Shown here piece by piece: positions 1 through 10,819 of a DNA stretch of 64,000 nt (position 1 is the stretch's first letter; each line of letters begins with the position of its first letter). The translations under genes and the position numbers were made by a program. This stretch comes from Pseudomonas mosselii (GTDB lineage: Bacteria > Pseudomonadota > Gammaproteobacteria > Pseudomonadales > Pseudomonadaceae). The notes beneath the pieces were generated by a model. It was not told the DNA's origin. It did no database searches and saw only the letters and a list, made by a program, of their open reading frames with translations. Where the stretch lies: the NCBI RefSeq assembly GCF_005796105.1, contig NZ_VAUO01000002.1:248001-312000 (forward strand), given 5' to 3'.

Positions 1-1120
1 CAGCACCCGCCAGATCATCCAGCAGGGCCTGGCCCATACGCTCGCGACGCCAGCCGCGCAGCGAATCGGGCAATTGATAGGGGCCATTGGGGTAGCCGCT
101 CTTGAGCAGCGCTTCCAGGGTCTTCTTGCGCAGCATCAACTCCGGGGCGATCTGCAAGCGCTCGCCTTCGGCCTGACCGATGGCGCGCAAACGCTTGAGA
201 ATGCCGGCGGCTTCGATCGGCAGTGGCTCGGGCTGCGCCGGTGGCCATTGATCTGGCGGCAGGGCCGCAGCGCGCTTGATCAGGTCAAGGAGGAACTGAC
301 CGTCCTGGCGGATGGTACGCGGGTGCATGTCCTCGATTTTCGCCAGCGCCGAGAGGTTGTCCGGTTGGGTCTTGGCCATCGGCCACAGCGCGTGCTCTTT
401 GAGAATGCGACTGCGCGGCACATCACGCCGACGGGCTTCGCCTTCGCGCCAGATACACAGCTCGCGCAACACGGCCAGTTGCTGGCGCGACAGTTTCCAG
501 GCCAGCTTCACCTCGCGATACAGCGTTTGCGGGTCGACTTCGCGGCGCATGGCGGCCACCAGCTCCGCGCCATCCTCAAGCACCCAGGCGTACTTGTCGT
601 CGCTCAGGCGCGGGCGCAGGGCGTCGAACAACTCAGCCAGGTGCACCGCGTCTTCGGCAGCGTAGCTGACCTGCGTCTCGGACAACGGCCGCTGCAACCA
701 GTCAGAGCGGGTCTCGCCCTTGGGCAGGTCAAGCCCCAGCACGTCCTGCACCAGGCGCGAATAGCCCATGGAAAAGCCGATGTTGAGGTAGCCAGCCGCC
801 AGTTGCGTGTCGAACAGCGGCTGCGGCAGCTTGCCGGTCAGGCGCAGCAGGACTTCGAGGTCTTCGCTGCACGCGTGCAGCACCTTGACCACCGCGCTGT
901 CCTCCAGAAGCCCTGCCAGGGGCTGCCAGTCACGAATCAGCAAGGGATCGATGAGGTAGGCATGTCGACCGACGCCGATCTGCACCAGGCCGGCCTTGGG
1001 ATAGAAGGTATCGACGCGCATGAACTCGGTGTCGAGCGCCACGAAGGGCTGCTCACGCCAGCGTCGACAGTGCTCGGCCAGGGGCTGGTCGTCACGGATC
1101 CAGTGAATTTCGATGGCCAC
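1..1120 (-). CDS. rnd: Ribonuclease D (3' end cut by window edge)
   Basis: Reading from a GTG at 1118-1120 gives VAIEIHWIRDDQPLAEH..., then the DEDD exonuclease motif with Asp and Glu in FVALDTEFMRVDTFYPK and LVQIGVGRHAYLIDP, and later LHACSEDLEVLL, all typical of RNase D. The enzyme is a 3'-5' exoribonuclease that trims tRNA precursors. The frame stays open for 373 codons to base 2; the family is about 375-380 aa, so only a few C-terminal residues, at the end of the HRDC region, are missing. No ATG fits better at the N terminus, so a GTG start is inferred. The gene follows eptA on the same strand after a hairpin and a 156-bp gap, so it probably has its own promoter. Confidence 0.9.
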   Translation of the reverse strand, partial: MAIEIHWIRDDQPLAEHCRRWREQPFVALDTEFMRVDTFYPKAGLVQIGVGRHAYLIDPLLIRDWQPLAGLLEDSAVVKVLHACSEDLEVLLRLTGKLPQPLFDTQLAAGYLNIGFSMGYSRLVQDVLGLDLPKGETRSDWLQRPLSETQVSYAAEDAVHLAELFDALRPRLSDDKYAWVLEDGAELVAAMRREVDPQTLYREVKLAWKLSRQQLAVLRELCIWREGEARRRDVPRSRILKEHALWPMAKTQPDNLSALAKIEDMHPRTIRQDGQFLLDLIKRAAALPPDQWPPAQPEPLPIEAAGILKRLRAIGQAEGERLQIAPELMLRKKTLEALLKSGYPNGPYQLPDSLRGWRRERMGQALLDDLAGA

Positions 1121-1230
1121 GAGGCTCTCCCACTAACATTGGCGCGCAGTATATACGGCGCGGCCCCTGCGGGTGAAACCTCGCGCCATCCGTGGTGCCG
1201 GGCGGTTGCCCGGTGCAAGATCGAATCAGC

Positions 1231-1271
1231 CTGCACACAATGCACGGCGCAGCGCCGTGCTTCGTGTGCAG
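1231..1271 (-). terminator. Long inverted repeat after the eptA-like gene
   Basis: Two 20-base arms match at 18 of 20 positions with almost no loop, beginning 5 bases past the eptA-like stop codon. There is no T-run after it on the minus strand, so it may be a Rho-assisted terminator or an mRNA 3'-end stabiliser separating eptA from rnd. The hairpin is plain in the sequence; its role is inferred. Confidence 0.45.
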
Positions 1272-1276
1272 GTGGC

Positions 1277-2920
1277 TCAACGTCCTGCCGCCAGCCACGG
1301 CCGGCAACTGGCGAACATGTCCAGCGATTGCTGGTAGACCGCCGTACGCACCTGCAGCAGGCCGAGCATGGAGTGGAACAGGTTGTCCTGGGACAACGGT
1401 GCATCACGCAGCTTGGCCATGCACTCGGTATCCAGGCCGAAGTCCTGGCGGTAACTGTCGGAGAACCACGCCAGCAATGGCACGTGCTTTTGCTGATCCG
1501 GCGCGATGGCGTACGGGGTGCCATGCAGGAACAGGTTGTACTCGCCCAGCGACTCGCCGTGGTCGGAGAGGTAGATCATCGCGGTATCGACCTTGTCCTG
1601 CTTGCTGCGCAGGGTATCGATCAGCGACGAAAGAACGCTATCGGTGTAGGCCAGGGTGTTGTCATAGCCATTCATGATCTCTTCGCGGCTGCACTGGTTC
1701 AGCGCATTGCTGCGGCACACCGGCTGGAACGGCTCCTGCCCTTGCGGATAACGCTTGAAGTATTCCGGGCCATGGCTACCCATCTGGTGCAGCACCAGCA
1801 CGGTGTCCTTGTCGAGGTTGTCGATCAGCTCGCCCAGCCCCTGCAGCAGGATCTGATCGTGGCACTCACCGCCCGCACACAAGGTCGGGTCCTTGAGGTT
1901 GCTCACGTCGATGAACTGCACCCGGTCGCAGGTCCCCTTGCAGCCGGACTGATTGTCGCGCCACTGCACGGCAAGGCCAGCACGCTGGAGGATATCCAGC
2001 AGCCCCTCGCGGTTCTTGGCCACCCGGGCGTCATAGTTCTTGCGGCCCATGCCGGAGAACATACAGGGCACCGACACGGCGGTCTCGGTACCGCACGAGT
2101 GCACGTCGGTGAAGCTCAGCAGACCTGCCTGCCGGGCCAGCTTGGGCGTGGTGTCGCGGGCATAGCCCAGCAGCCCGAAATTCTCCGCACGGGCACTTTC
2201 CCCCACCACCAGTACGGTCAGGGATTTACGTGTGTGGTGCTGCCAGGCCGCATCGCGGCGGGCGTCTTCACCATAGGTCTGGAACGGCCGCGCAGCGGTG
2301 CCGAACTGCTCGTTCACGTAGCCGATGGAAGCGCCGACGATGTTGCTTGGGGTGAGCATCAAGCGCAGCTCGTGGTGATTGCGAAACAGCGATGACAAAC
2401 CCTGATAGTTGATCAATGCCACCGAACCTAACGCCGCCACGCACGCGCCGCTGACCACCAGCTTGCCGAGCAAATCGCGGTGCCAGGGGCGATAGACGAT
2501 GTTGGCCTTCCACACCAGCAGCGACGGCAGCCCACCGAGCAGCGCGATATACAGCACAAACTTCACAGACAACAAGTCGCGTACTTCCGCAACATTGGTT
2601 TCCGCGACATTGCGGAACATGCCTGCATCAATCAGTACGCCGTATTGATTCATGAAATAAGCCACCCCTGCCCCACTCATGAACAGGAGAATCAATACCG
2701 GTTTCAAGACATAACGAAAGGCCAACAACGTCAGTATCAGGTTGAAGGCGAACAGCATCAGCACAACGAACGCCAAGCCCAGCCAGAGCCCTACCATGCC
2801 GGGCGGCAGAATGCTTTGCAGGTGCCCCCAAAGGTAGGTGTTGAGGCCAATCAACAGGTAAAGGCTGGCCAACAGCGTGACCCATTCAGTCCGCAGGGAT
2901 TTGACATTCAACATTGGCAT
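1277..2920 (-). CDS. EptA-type lipid A phosphoethanolamine transferase
   Basis: About 547 aa. The N-terminal 170 residues hold several hydrophobic helices (from TLLASLYLLIGLNTYLW onward). The periplasmic alkaline-phosphatase-fold domain follows, with VGESARAENFGLLGY (metal-binding Glu), SCGTETAVSVPCMFSG (catalytic Thr of the family), HQMGSHGPEYF and YLSDHGESLGE. Several Cys in the catalytic domain fit the disulfide-rich EptA/MCR group. The expected reaction is transfer of phosphoethanolamine from phosphatidylethanolamine to lipid A phosphate in the inner membrane, which can lower polymyxin sensitivity. Start is uncertain: GTG 2926, ATG 2920 and ATG 2914 are all in frame and no clear Shine-Dalgarno is visible; 2920 is chosen. 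The 258 bases to the divergent ydcH-like gene carry an AT-rich stretch around 2995-3085 suited to promoters. Confidence 0.85.
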   Translation of the reverse strand: MPMLNVKSLRTEWVTLLASLYLLIGLNTYLWGHLQSILPPGMVGLWLGLAFVVLMLFAFNLILTLLAFRYVLKPVLILLFMSGAGVAYFMNQYGVLIDAGMFRNVAETNVAEVRDLLSVKFVLYIALLGGLPSLLVWKANIVYRPWHRDLLGKLVVSGACVAALGSVALINYQGLSSLFRNHHELRLMLTPSNIVGASIGYVNEQFGTAARPFQTYGEDARRDAAWQHHTRKSLTVLVVGESARAENFGLLGYARDTTPKLARQAGLLSFTDVHSCGTETAVSVPCMFSGMGRKNYDARVAKNREGLLDILQRAGLAVQWRDNQSGCKGTCDRVQFIDVSNLKDPTLCAGGECHDQILLQGLGELIDNLDKDTVLVLHQMGSHGPEYFKRYPQGQEPFQPVCRSNALNQCSREEIMNGYDNTLAYTDSVLSSLIDTLRSKQDKVDTAMIYLSDHGESLGEYNLFLHGTPYAIAPDQQKHVPLLAWFSDSYRQDFGLDTECMAKLRDAPLSQDNLFHSMLGLLQVRTAVYQQSLDMFASCRPWLAAGR

Positions 2921-3178
2921 TCGCACTTAGAGTTCATGAGCGGCCAGGGCGACCGGACGGGCCCTGGAAAGTTGGCCGAACTCTAGAAAGCCTAGCATCA
3001 ATTTTTTGTGAAAAACTTGGTAACAATTGGTGCGACAGTGGATTTCACTGAATAAACAGTTTTCATTCAGCATTCATTCAGCCAGGGCTGACGCATCGCT
3101 ATCGACTCCACGACTGCGCGCAGGGCGACTATTCTCAGAGATCAGGCCCTTTCGCCAACCCCAGACAGAGGTGAAGAA

Positions 3179-3415
3179 ATGCCAGTTCCGCACGATTTGC
3201 TAGCAGACCTGCACATTACCGCTGACGCATTCCAGGCGCTCATGGACAAGGACCAGGCACTCCATTCGCTGCACAAGGAGTACAACGCCAAGGACAAGGA
3301 GGTCGTCGCCGCCGAAGGCAACGGCACCAACGACGAGGCGGTCAACCGCCTGCGCAAGGAAAGACTACTGCTCAAGGATAAGATCGAACGAATCATCCAT
3401 CCGCCCAAGGCCTGA
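3179..3415 (+). CDS. YdcH/DUF465 family small coiled-coil protein
   Basis: 78 aa, highly charged and helical, beginning MPVPHDLLADLHITADAF and ending RLLLKDKIERIIHPPKA. The pattern of an N-terminal helix, a short turn (EGNGTNDEAV) and a Lys/Glu-rich second helix is that of the DUF465 (YdcH) family, which resembles SlyX. No enzymatic motif is present and the biological role is unknown. GAGGTGAAGA just before the ATG is a good ribosome binding site. The gene converges with the trans-sulfuration enzyme on the other strand. The 68-base gap has only a weak GGGGC/GCCCC pairing. Confidence 0.85.
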   Translation: MPVPHDLLADLHITADAFQALMDKDQALHSLHKEYNAKDKEVVAAEGNGTNDEAVNRLRKERLLLKDKIERIIHPPKA

Positions 3416-3483
3416 CACGGCCATCGCGGGGCACGTCGCAACGGTGCTACACCGGCAGGACGCGCCCCGTACTCAGCGTACCC

Positions 3484-4647
3484 TCAAGCCGATGCCTGCA
3501 ATGCCGTTTCCAGGTCCTCGATCAGGTCGCGGTAATCCTCGATCCCCACCGACAAGCGCACTAGATTCTCGCTGATCCCCATCTCGCCCTTCTGCGCCGG
3601 GCTCAAAGAGTTGTGCGACATGCTCCAGGAGTGGTTGATCATGCTCTCCACCCCACCCAGCGAGTCGGCCAGCACGAAGATCTGCAACGCCTCCACCAGC
3701 CGGTTGACCGCTGCCCGGTCGCCTTTGATACGCAGCGCCACCACCGCCCCGCCGGTACGCATCTGGCGGGTGCACAGTGCATGCTGCGGATGGCTCGGCA
3801 AGCCCGGATAGAACACCTGCTCGACCTGCGGATGCCCTTCGAGGAATTGCGCCACGCGCAGGGCATTGGCGCTCTGGCGGTCCATGCGCACATCGAGGGT
3901 CTTGAGCCCACGCAACGCCAGGTAGCAATCGAACGGGCCCTGAATGGCACCCACCGCCATACTGATGCGGCGCAGGCGCTTGAGCAGGTCGTGGTTGGCC
4001 GCCACCACCACGCCACCGGTCAGGTCGGAGTGGCCACCGATGTACTTGCTCGCCGAATGCATCACCAGATCCACGCCGAGGGTGATCGGCTGTTGATTCC
4101 ATGGCGAGCAGAAGGTGTTGTCGATGCAGGTCAGGATGCCGCGCTCGCGGGCCAGCGCGCATACCGCCTTGATATCCACAAGATGCAGCAGCGGGTTGGT
4201 CGGCGATTCGATCCAGATCAATTGCGTTTCGGGCCGGATGGCTGCGGCCACGGCGTCGAGGTCGTTGAGATCGACGTAGGTAGTGGTCAAGCCCGAGGTG
4301 CGCGCGCGGTAGTCCTCAAGCAGTCGGAACGTACCACCGTAGACCCCGTTCATCACCACTACATGGGCGTCCTTGTCGAGCAGTTCGAGCACCGTGGCGG
4401 TCGCGCTCACGCCCGAGGCGCACGCCACCGCGCCGACCCCTTCTTCCAGTTCGGCCACGCACGTCTCATAGGCGTGGCGGGTGGGATTGCTGACGCGGCT
4501 GTAGGCGTACTCGGGATGGTCGTCCAACCCACGCTTGATAAAGGAGCTGGAGGTGACGATGGCCGGGAAGATGGCGTTGTCGGCAACGTTGGACTGCTCG
4601 CCGGCGTGGATGGTGCGGGTGGCGAAATTACGCGGCTTGTCGGACAT
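3484..4647 (-). CDS. Cystathionine gamma-synthase/gamma-lyase family PLP enzyme
   Basis: 387 aa, the usual length for Cys/Met metabolism PLP enzymes. Visible motifs: YSRVSNPTRHAYE (phosphate-binding region), ASGVSATATVLE, DNTFCSPWNQQP (PLP-ring Asp) and HSASKYIGGHSDLTGG with the Schiff-base Lys. At the position where methionine gamma-lyases have a Cys (GCTF) this protein has GGTF, so it is more likely a gamma-synthase/lyase acting on cystathionine or homoserine esters than a true methionine gamma-lyase. The start at 4647 (MSDKPRNFATRTIHAG) fits the family; a longer open frame to 5277 runs through the divergent Lrp gene and is rejected. It shares a 165-bp divergent control region with the Lrp-type gene, suggesting direct regulation. 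Confidence 0.85.
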   Translation of the reverse strand: MSDKPRNFATRTIHAGEQSNVADNAIFPAIVTSSSFIKRGLDDHPEYAYSRVSNPTRHAYETCVAELEEGVGAVACASGVSATATVLELLDKDAHVVVMNGVYGGTFRLLEDYRARTSGLTTTYVDLNDLDAVAAAIRPETQLIWIESPTNPLLHLVDIKAVCALARERGILTCIDNTFCSPWNQQPITLGVDLVMHSASKYIGGHSDLTGGVVVAANHDLLKRLRRISMAVGAIQGPFDCYLALRGLKTLDVRMDRQSANALRVAQFLEGHPQVEQVFYPGLPSHPQHALCTRQMRTGGAVVALRIKGDRAAVNRLVEALQIFVLADSLGGVESMINHSWSMSHNSLSPAQKGEMGISENLVRLSVGIEDYRDLIEDLETALQASA

Positions 4648-4812
4648 GCTCGGGCTCTTGGGCGAAGTGGAAAAGACGCCACTATCGCATATCCGCGGGG
4701 CACTGGCGCTGCCGCGAATATTGTTATCGATGCGAAGGCCCCATGGCTCCCCTTTATCACTATAAGCGGCTAATCTGGGGTAACTTTTTCTCCCATTGAG
4801 CCTAAACGCACC

Positions 4813-5271
4813 ATGGACAGTTTCGACCAGCATATCCTCACCCTGCTTCAGCGCGACGCCTCGCTGTCGCTCAAGGATTTGGCCGAAGCGGTCAATCTGT
4901 CGACCACGCCGTGCTGGAAACGCGTCAAACGCCTTGAGGAGGAAGGCTACATTCGTGGCCGCGTCACGCTGCTCGATCCCGAGCGGCTGGGCCTGGGGCT
5001 GACGGTGTTCGTGCAGCTCAAGACCCAGCGCCATGACAGCGCGTGGTTGGCGCAGTTCGCCACCACCGTAACGGCGTTCGAGGAAGTCATGGAGGTGTAC
5101 CGGATGTCCGGCGACTGGGACTACATGCTGCGGGTGGTGGTCGGCGACATCAAGGCCTATGACCGTTTTTACAAGAAGCTCATCACCAGCACCGAGGGGT
5201 TGTCCAATATCACCTCGAGCTTTGCCATGGAGCAGATGAAGTACACCACGGCGTATCCGGTCAGTCGCTGA
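4813..5271 (+). CDS. Lrp/AsnC family transcriptional regulator
   Basis: 152 aa. N-terminal winged HTH: ILTLLQRDASLSLKDLAEAVNLS, then TTPCWKRVKRLEEEGYIRG. The C-terminal RAM/ACT-like domain includes VMEVYRMSGDWDYMLRVVVGD, where an amino-acid effector would bind. Such proteins form dimers to octamers and usually control amino-acid metabolism. It lies head to head with the trans-sulfuration gene, the arrangement seen for Lrp-type activators of sulfur amino acid lyases in Pseudomonas (mdeR-mdeA type), so that enzyme is the likely target. The specific effector cannot be read from sequence. Confidence 0.9.
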   Translation: MDSFDQHILTLLQRDASLSLKDLAEAVNLSTTPCWKRVKRLEEEGYIRGRVTLLDPERLGLGLTVFVQLKTQRHDSAWLAQFATTVTAFEEVMEVYRMSGDWDYMLRVVVGDIKAYDRFYKKLITSTEGLSNITSSFAMEQMKYTTAYPVSR

Positions 5272-5601
5272 AGCCACATCACTCTCTTATGTGTGCCGTG
5301 GCTGAGATCCTTGGGCTGCTATGCAGCCCTTTCGCGGCACAAGGCCGCTCCTACACAGGGGACCGTGCCAAGACTGCGCGATGCCCGAATCAACGCCGGA
5401 TCTGTAGGAGATCACCCAGCCCTTTGGGCTGCGCTGTCGCGCAGAGAACTGATTTCGCAAGCGCTCCGCTCCCACAGACTCCTTCTAAATCAACAAGTTA
5501 TGTGTAGTTCTATGAGAGCGGCATTGTGCCGCGGAAGGGCCGCAAAGCGGCCCCGGCGATGCGTGCAGTAGCCGAGATCCGGGCTGGAAGCGATCAAACG
5601 A
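5272..5601. repeat. Gene-free 330 bp of REP hairpins and a dispersed repeat copy
   Basis: This stretch holds no credible gene. At 5313-5357 there is a REP-type unit (GGGCTGC...GCAGCCC then ttcgcggc...gccgctcctacaca). From 5385 to 5521 lies a unit that reappears inverted at 41131-41355. A third hairpin, GGGCCGCaaaGCGGCCC, sits near 5537-5553. The run begins 10 bases after the Lrp stop and reaches close to the end of the oxidoreductase gene. Confidence 0.8.
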
Positions 5602-7929
<2,328 letters not shown>

Positions 7930-8016
7930 GGGGTCGGTCCTTTCGCGGGGCAGGATAATGCTGGGGCGGATCCACTGACCCGCTGCTTATTCCAGCCTAT
8001 GGAGTGCGCGACACGG

Positions 8017-8061
8017 GCGTCCAATCGAAATGTCTTACGCTGTGATAGGTGCTGTCGATCA
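8017..8061. promoter_or_regulatory. Probable LysR operator, copy 1
   Basis: Two overlapping elements. 8017-8046 matches 10820-10849 at 24 of 30 positions, beginning GCGTCCAATCGA and ending GTGAT. 8043-8061 is TGATAGGTGCTGTCGATCA, an imperfect palindrome with TGAT/ATCA ends; its reverse complement recurs at 10846-10864 with 17 of 19 identities. Copy 1 lies 88 bp upstream of the YdeP-type start, copy 2 lies 53 bp upstream of moaB. The LysR protein at 11005 is the obvious candidate binder. The repeats are directly seen; the binding protein is inferred. Confidence 0.6.
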
Positions 8062-8244
8062 TGGCGTTGAACTGCGCGATGGCATTCGTGGCCAAATCGG
8101 CGACCACCGGCTCGTTGTCGCCCTGAAACGACGGTTCAGCCGGTGCAAGCCGGTTTACCCGCGCATCGCGCAACACGCGCCCCCTTGTCTAGCTTGGTTT
8201 GCGGCATGATAGAGGCGGTCGATCAAGCGGTCAGGGAAAGCAAT

Positions 8245-8273
8245 TTGACGCTGTCCTGCGCTCGGGATAGTTT
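8245..8273 (+). promoter_or_regulatory. Sigma70-like promoter of moaA
   Basis: TTGACG at 8245-8250 and TAGTTT at 8268-8273 with a 17-bp spacer. Transcription would begin near 8280, which rules out the upstream in-frame starts of the moaA frame and supports GTG 8308. Confidence 0.5.
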
Positions 8274-8307
8274 GGACCGTACCACCCTATTTCTTTCGAG
8301 CGCCAAT

Positions 8308-9309
8308 GTGGAACAGCTCCCGGCCCTGATCGACGGATTCAATCGCAAAGTCGACTACCTGCGGATGTCGGTTACCGACCGCTGCGACTTTCGCTGCGTC
8401 TATTGCATGGCCGAAGACATGCAGTTCCTGCCGCGCCAGCAGATCCTCAGCCTCGAAGAGCTCTACCAGGTCGCCGAACGCTTCGTGGCCTTGGGCACCC
8501 GCAAGATCCGCCTGACCGGTGGCGAGCCATTGGTGCGCCAGGGAATTGTCGGGCTGTGCCAACGCATTGCCGCCCTTCCTGGCCTGCGCGAGCTGTGCTT
8601 GACCAGCAATGGCTCGCAGCTCGGCCACCTGGCAAGCCCCCTGTTCGATGCGGGTGTCGCACGCCTGAATATCAGCTTGGACAGCCTGGACCCTGAGCGT
8701 TTCCGCAACCTGACCCGCACCGGCGACCTGACCCAGGTGATCGCCGGCATCGACGCTGCCCGCGCCGCCGGCTTTCGGCGCACCAAGCTTAACGCCGTGG
8801 TGCTCAAGGGCCGCAACGATGACGAAATCGTCGACCTGGTGCGCTTCGCCATCGACCGCGAGTTGGATATCTCGTTCATCGAGGAGATGCCGCTGGGAGT
8901 GATCAGCGAGCACCAGCGCAGCGAGTCGTACTGCTCCAGCGACGAGGTGCGCGCGCGCCTGGCCGCGCACTTCAGCCTGATCGAGTCCGCAGAGTCTTCG
9001 CAGGGCCCAGCCCGCTACTGGCGCCTGGCCGAGGCACCGAACACCCGAGTGGGTTTCATCTCGCCCCATAGCCATAACTTCTGCGCCACCTGCAACCGTG
9101 TGCGCCTGACCGTCGAAGGCCGCCTGCTGTTGTGCCTGGGCAACGAGCATTCGCTGGACCTCAAGCAGGTGCTGCGCCAGCACCCAGGCGACAGCGCACG
9201 CCTCGAAGCCGCCATCCGTGATGCCATGCAGCTCAAGCCCTATCGCCACCATTTCGAAGTGGGCGGCGAGGTGCAAATCCTGCGCTTCATGAACATGACC
9301 GGCGGCTGA
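8308..9309 (+). CDS. moaA: GTP 3',8-cyclase MoaA
   Basis: 333 aa from GTG 8308 ([21 protein letters not shown]). The radical-SAM cluster motif is [12 protein letters not shown] (CxxxCxxC). [24 protein letters not shown] and the second cluster motif [24 protein letters not shown] are all present, and the protein ends in MNMTGG with the Gly-Gly tail needed for activity. It turns GTP into 3',8-cyclo-7,8-dihydro-GTP, the first step of molybdopterin synthesis. The frame is open further upstream (to 8143), but that part overlaps the promoter and shows no MoaA similarity. The gene is divergent from the molybdopterin oxidoreductase and is followed 21 bases later by the bestrophin gene. Confidence 0.93.
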   Translation: MEQLPALIDGFNRKVDYLRMSVTDRCDFRCVYCMAEDMQFLPRQQILSLEELYQVAERFVALGTRKIRLTGGEPLVRQGIVGLCQRIAALPGLRELCLTSNGSQLGHLASPLFDAGVARLNISLDSLDPERFRNLTRTGDLTQVIAGIDAARAAGFRRTKLNAVVLKGRNDDEIVDLVRFAIDRELDISFIEEMPLGVISEHQRSESYCSSDEVRARLAAHFSLIESAESSQGPARYWRLAEAPNTRVGFISPHSHNFCATCNRVRLTVEGRLLLCLGNEHSLDLKQVLRQHPGDSARLEAAIRDAMQLKPYRHHFEVGGEVQILRFMNMTGG

Positions 9310-9330
9310 TCGTCCGCCTCTGGAACCGCT

Positions 9331-10218
9331 GTGATCGTCCACTCACGCCCCGACATGCTGCGCGTGTTGTTCACCCTCAAGGGTTCGATCGTCAAACGCA
9401 TTGCCCTGCGCTGCCTGGGGGTGACCCTGTTGGCCGCGCTAATCGTACTGATCGAACGGCATTATCCGGCGCTGTTCTATCCGGTCAGCGCCACCCCCTT
9501 CACCTTGCTGGGCCTGTCGCTGTCGATTTTCATGAGTTTTCGCAACAATGCCTGCTACGACCGCTGGTGGGAGGGTCGCAAGGCATGGGGGCAGATGATC
9601 ATCGAAGTGCGTTCGTTTGTACGTGCAAGCGTGGTGATCGAAGATCATGCGCTACGCGCGCAACTGCTACGCAACCTGTGCGGTTTCGCGCATGCCTTGA
9701 ATGCCCGGTTACGCAACGAAGATGAACTGCGTGCCGCCCAACCGTGGCTCGTCGAAGGCCAGGCGGTCACGCCGCACAACGTCTGCGACGGCATCCTGCA
9801 GGCAGTGGGCAAGGATTGCGCGGCGCTGGCGATCAGCGACATGCGCTACACCTTGCTGGAGCAGCGCTTGCTCGGCCTGTCCCAGGTTCAGGCCACCTGC
9901 GAGCGGATCAAAGGCACCCCGCTACCGTTCCCCTATACCCTGCTGCTGCACCGCACCATCTACATCTTCTGCCTGCTGTTGCCGTTCGCCCTGGCCGAAC
10001 CGCTGGGCTGGCTGGCACCGTTGTTCACCACCCTGGTCAGCTACACGTTCTTTGGGCTGGATGCGATCGGCAACGAGCTGGAAGACCCATTCGGGCGTGA
10101 CGAGAATGACCTGCCGACCGACGCCCTGGTGCGCACCATCGAGCGCGATGTGCTGTCGGCCTTGGGACATGAGCCACTACCACCGGCATTGATGCCGGTG
10201 GAGCATGTGTTGAGCTGA
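9331..10218 (+). CDS. Bestrophin-family (YneE/UPF0187) ion channel
   Basis: 295 aa from GTG 9331; ATG 9355 (MLRVLFTLKGS) is an equally plausible start. Hydrophobic helices lie near residues 28-45 and 50-66, and again near residues 205-245 (IYIFCLLLPFALAEPLGW, TTLVSYTFFGLDAIG). FMSFRNNACYDRWWEGRKAWG and LEDPFGRDENDLPTD near the C terminus are the family hallmarks. Bacterial members form pentameric channels in the inner membrane. The gene sits between moaA and the convergent moaB. No mechanistic link to molybdenum metabolism can be drawn from sequence alone. Confidence 0.85.
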   Translation: MIVHSRPDMLRVLFTLKGSIVKRIALRCLGVTLLAALIVLIERHYPALFYPVSATPFTLLGLSLSIFMSFRNNACYDRWWEGRKAWGQMIIEVRSFVRASVVIEDHALRAQLLRNLCGFAHALNARLRNEDELRAAQPWLVEGQAVTPHNVCDGILQAVGKDCAALAISDMRYTLLEQRLLGLSQVQATCERIKGTPLPFPYTLLLHRTIYIFCLLLPFALAEPLGWLAPLFTTLVSYTFFGLDAIGNELEDPFGRDENDLPTDALVRTIERDVLSALGHEPLPPALMPVEHVLS

Positions 10219-10227
10219 ACGGGCGCC

Positions 10228-10767
10228 TCAACCGCGGCTTTCGCACAACCCGATCGGTTTGAGATGCGCCACGAAATTGCACGGCCGGTGCCGGGCATCG
10301 AGTTGCTCGACCAGAATCCCCTCCCACGCCGTGCGGCATGCCCCCGTGGAGCCCGGCAGGCAGCACACCAGGGTGCCGTTGGCCATGCCAGCCAGGGCCC
10401 GGCTCTGCACGGTGGAGGTGCCAATATCGAGAATCGACAGCGCACGGAACAGCTCGCCGAAACCGTCGATACGTTTGTCCAGCAAGCAGTCAACCGCTTC
10501 GGGCGTGCTGTCGCGCCCGGTAAAACCGGTACCGCCGGTGATCAGCACCACCTGCACCTGCTCGTCGGCAATCCACGTGGCGACCTGGGCGCGGATCTTG
10601 TAAAGGTCGTCCTTGAGCAGTTCCCGCGCCACCAGGCGGTGGCCCACGCCCACCGCACGGCTGGCCAGCAGCTCGCCGGAGGTATCGGTCTCAAAGGTGC
10701 GGGTGTCGCTGACAGTCAGCACGGCGATATTCAGCGGCACGAAGACCGCGTCAGGTTTGACGCTCAC
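10228..10767 (-). CDS. moaB: Molybdenum cofactor biosynthesis protein MoaB
   Basis: 179 aa from GTG 10767, with GGAG 7 bases upstream. MoaB/MogA fold motifs: IAVLTVSDTRTFETDTSG, VLITGGTGFTGRDSTPEAV, FGELFRALS, TVQSRALAGMANGTLVCCLPGST (MPT-binding loop). MoaB-type proteins belong to the molybdopterin adenylyl-transfer family; E. coli MoaB itself has little activity, MogA doing the work, so the step here (MPT adenylylation) is family-level inference. The gene converges with the bestrophin gene, stops 9 bases apart. Upstream it shares a composite operator with the molybdopterin oxidoreductase. Confidence 0.92.
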   Translation of the reverse strand: MSVKPDAVFVPLNIAVLTVSDTRTFETDTSGELLASRAVGVGHRLVARELLKDDLYKIRAQVATWIADEQVQVVLITGGTGFTGRDSTPEAVDCLLDKRIDGFGELFRALSILDIGTSTVQSRALAGMANGTLVCCLPGSTGACRTAWEGILVEQLDARHRPCNFVAHLKPIGLCESRG

Positions 10768-10819
10768 GGTGAGGCTCCTTGAATGGCAGTGTGGCCAACG
10801 CTAGGGCCAGGGCCGGCGC

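Larger units (their letters stand above)
7930..8307. other. Divergent control region between the YdeP-type gene and moaA
   Basis: 378 bp without a convincing gene. It contains the composite motif at 8017-8061 shared with the moaB upstream region, and a sigma70-like promoter for moaA at 8245-8273. The stretch in between (8062-8240) has a small GCCGGTgcaaGCCGGT direct repeat near 8139-8154 and nothing else I can support. Confidence 0.6.

Noticed and set aside
74..2395. 773-codon open frame on the plus strand
   Set aside because: It runs antisense through rnd and the eptA-like gene, whose proteins are recognised. Low-complexity Arg/Gln/His content is that of a high-GC shadow frame.
3484..5271. 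Naming the pair mdeA/mdeR
   Set aside because: The lyase lacks the Cys of methionine gamma-lyase and its N terminus differs from MdeA, so only the arrangement is similar.
3484..5277. Extension of the trans-sulfuration enzyme to 597 aa
   Set aside because: The extra N-terminal part is antisense to the Lrp gene; the family start is clear at 4647.
8048..8210. Minus-strand frame of ~54 codons between moaA and the oxidoreductase
   Set aside because: No ribosome site, no recognised similarity, and it lies over the shared operator and a direct repeat.
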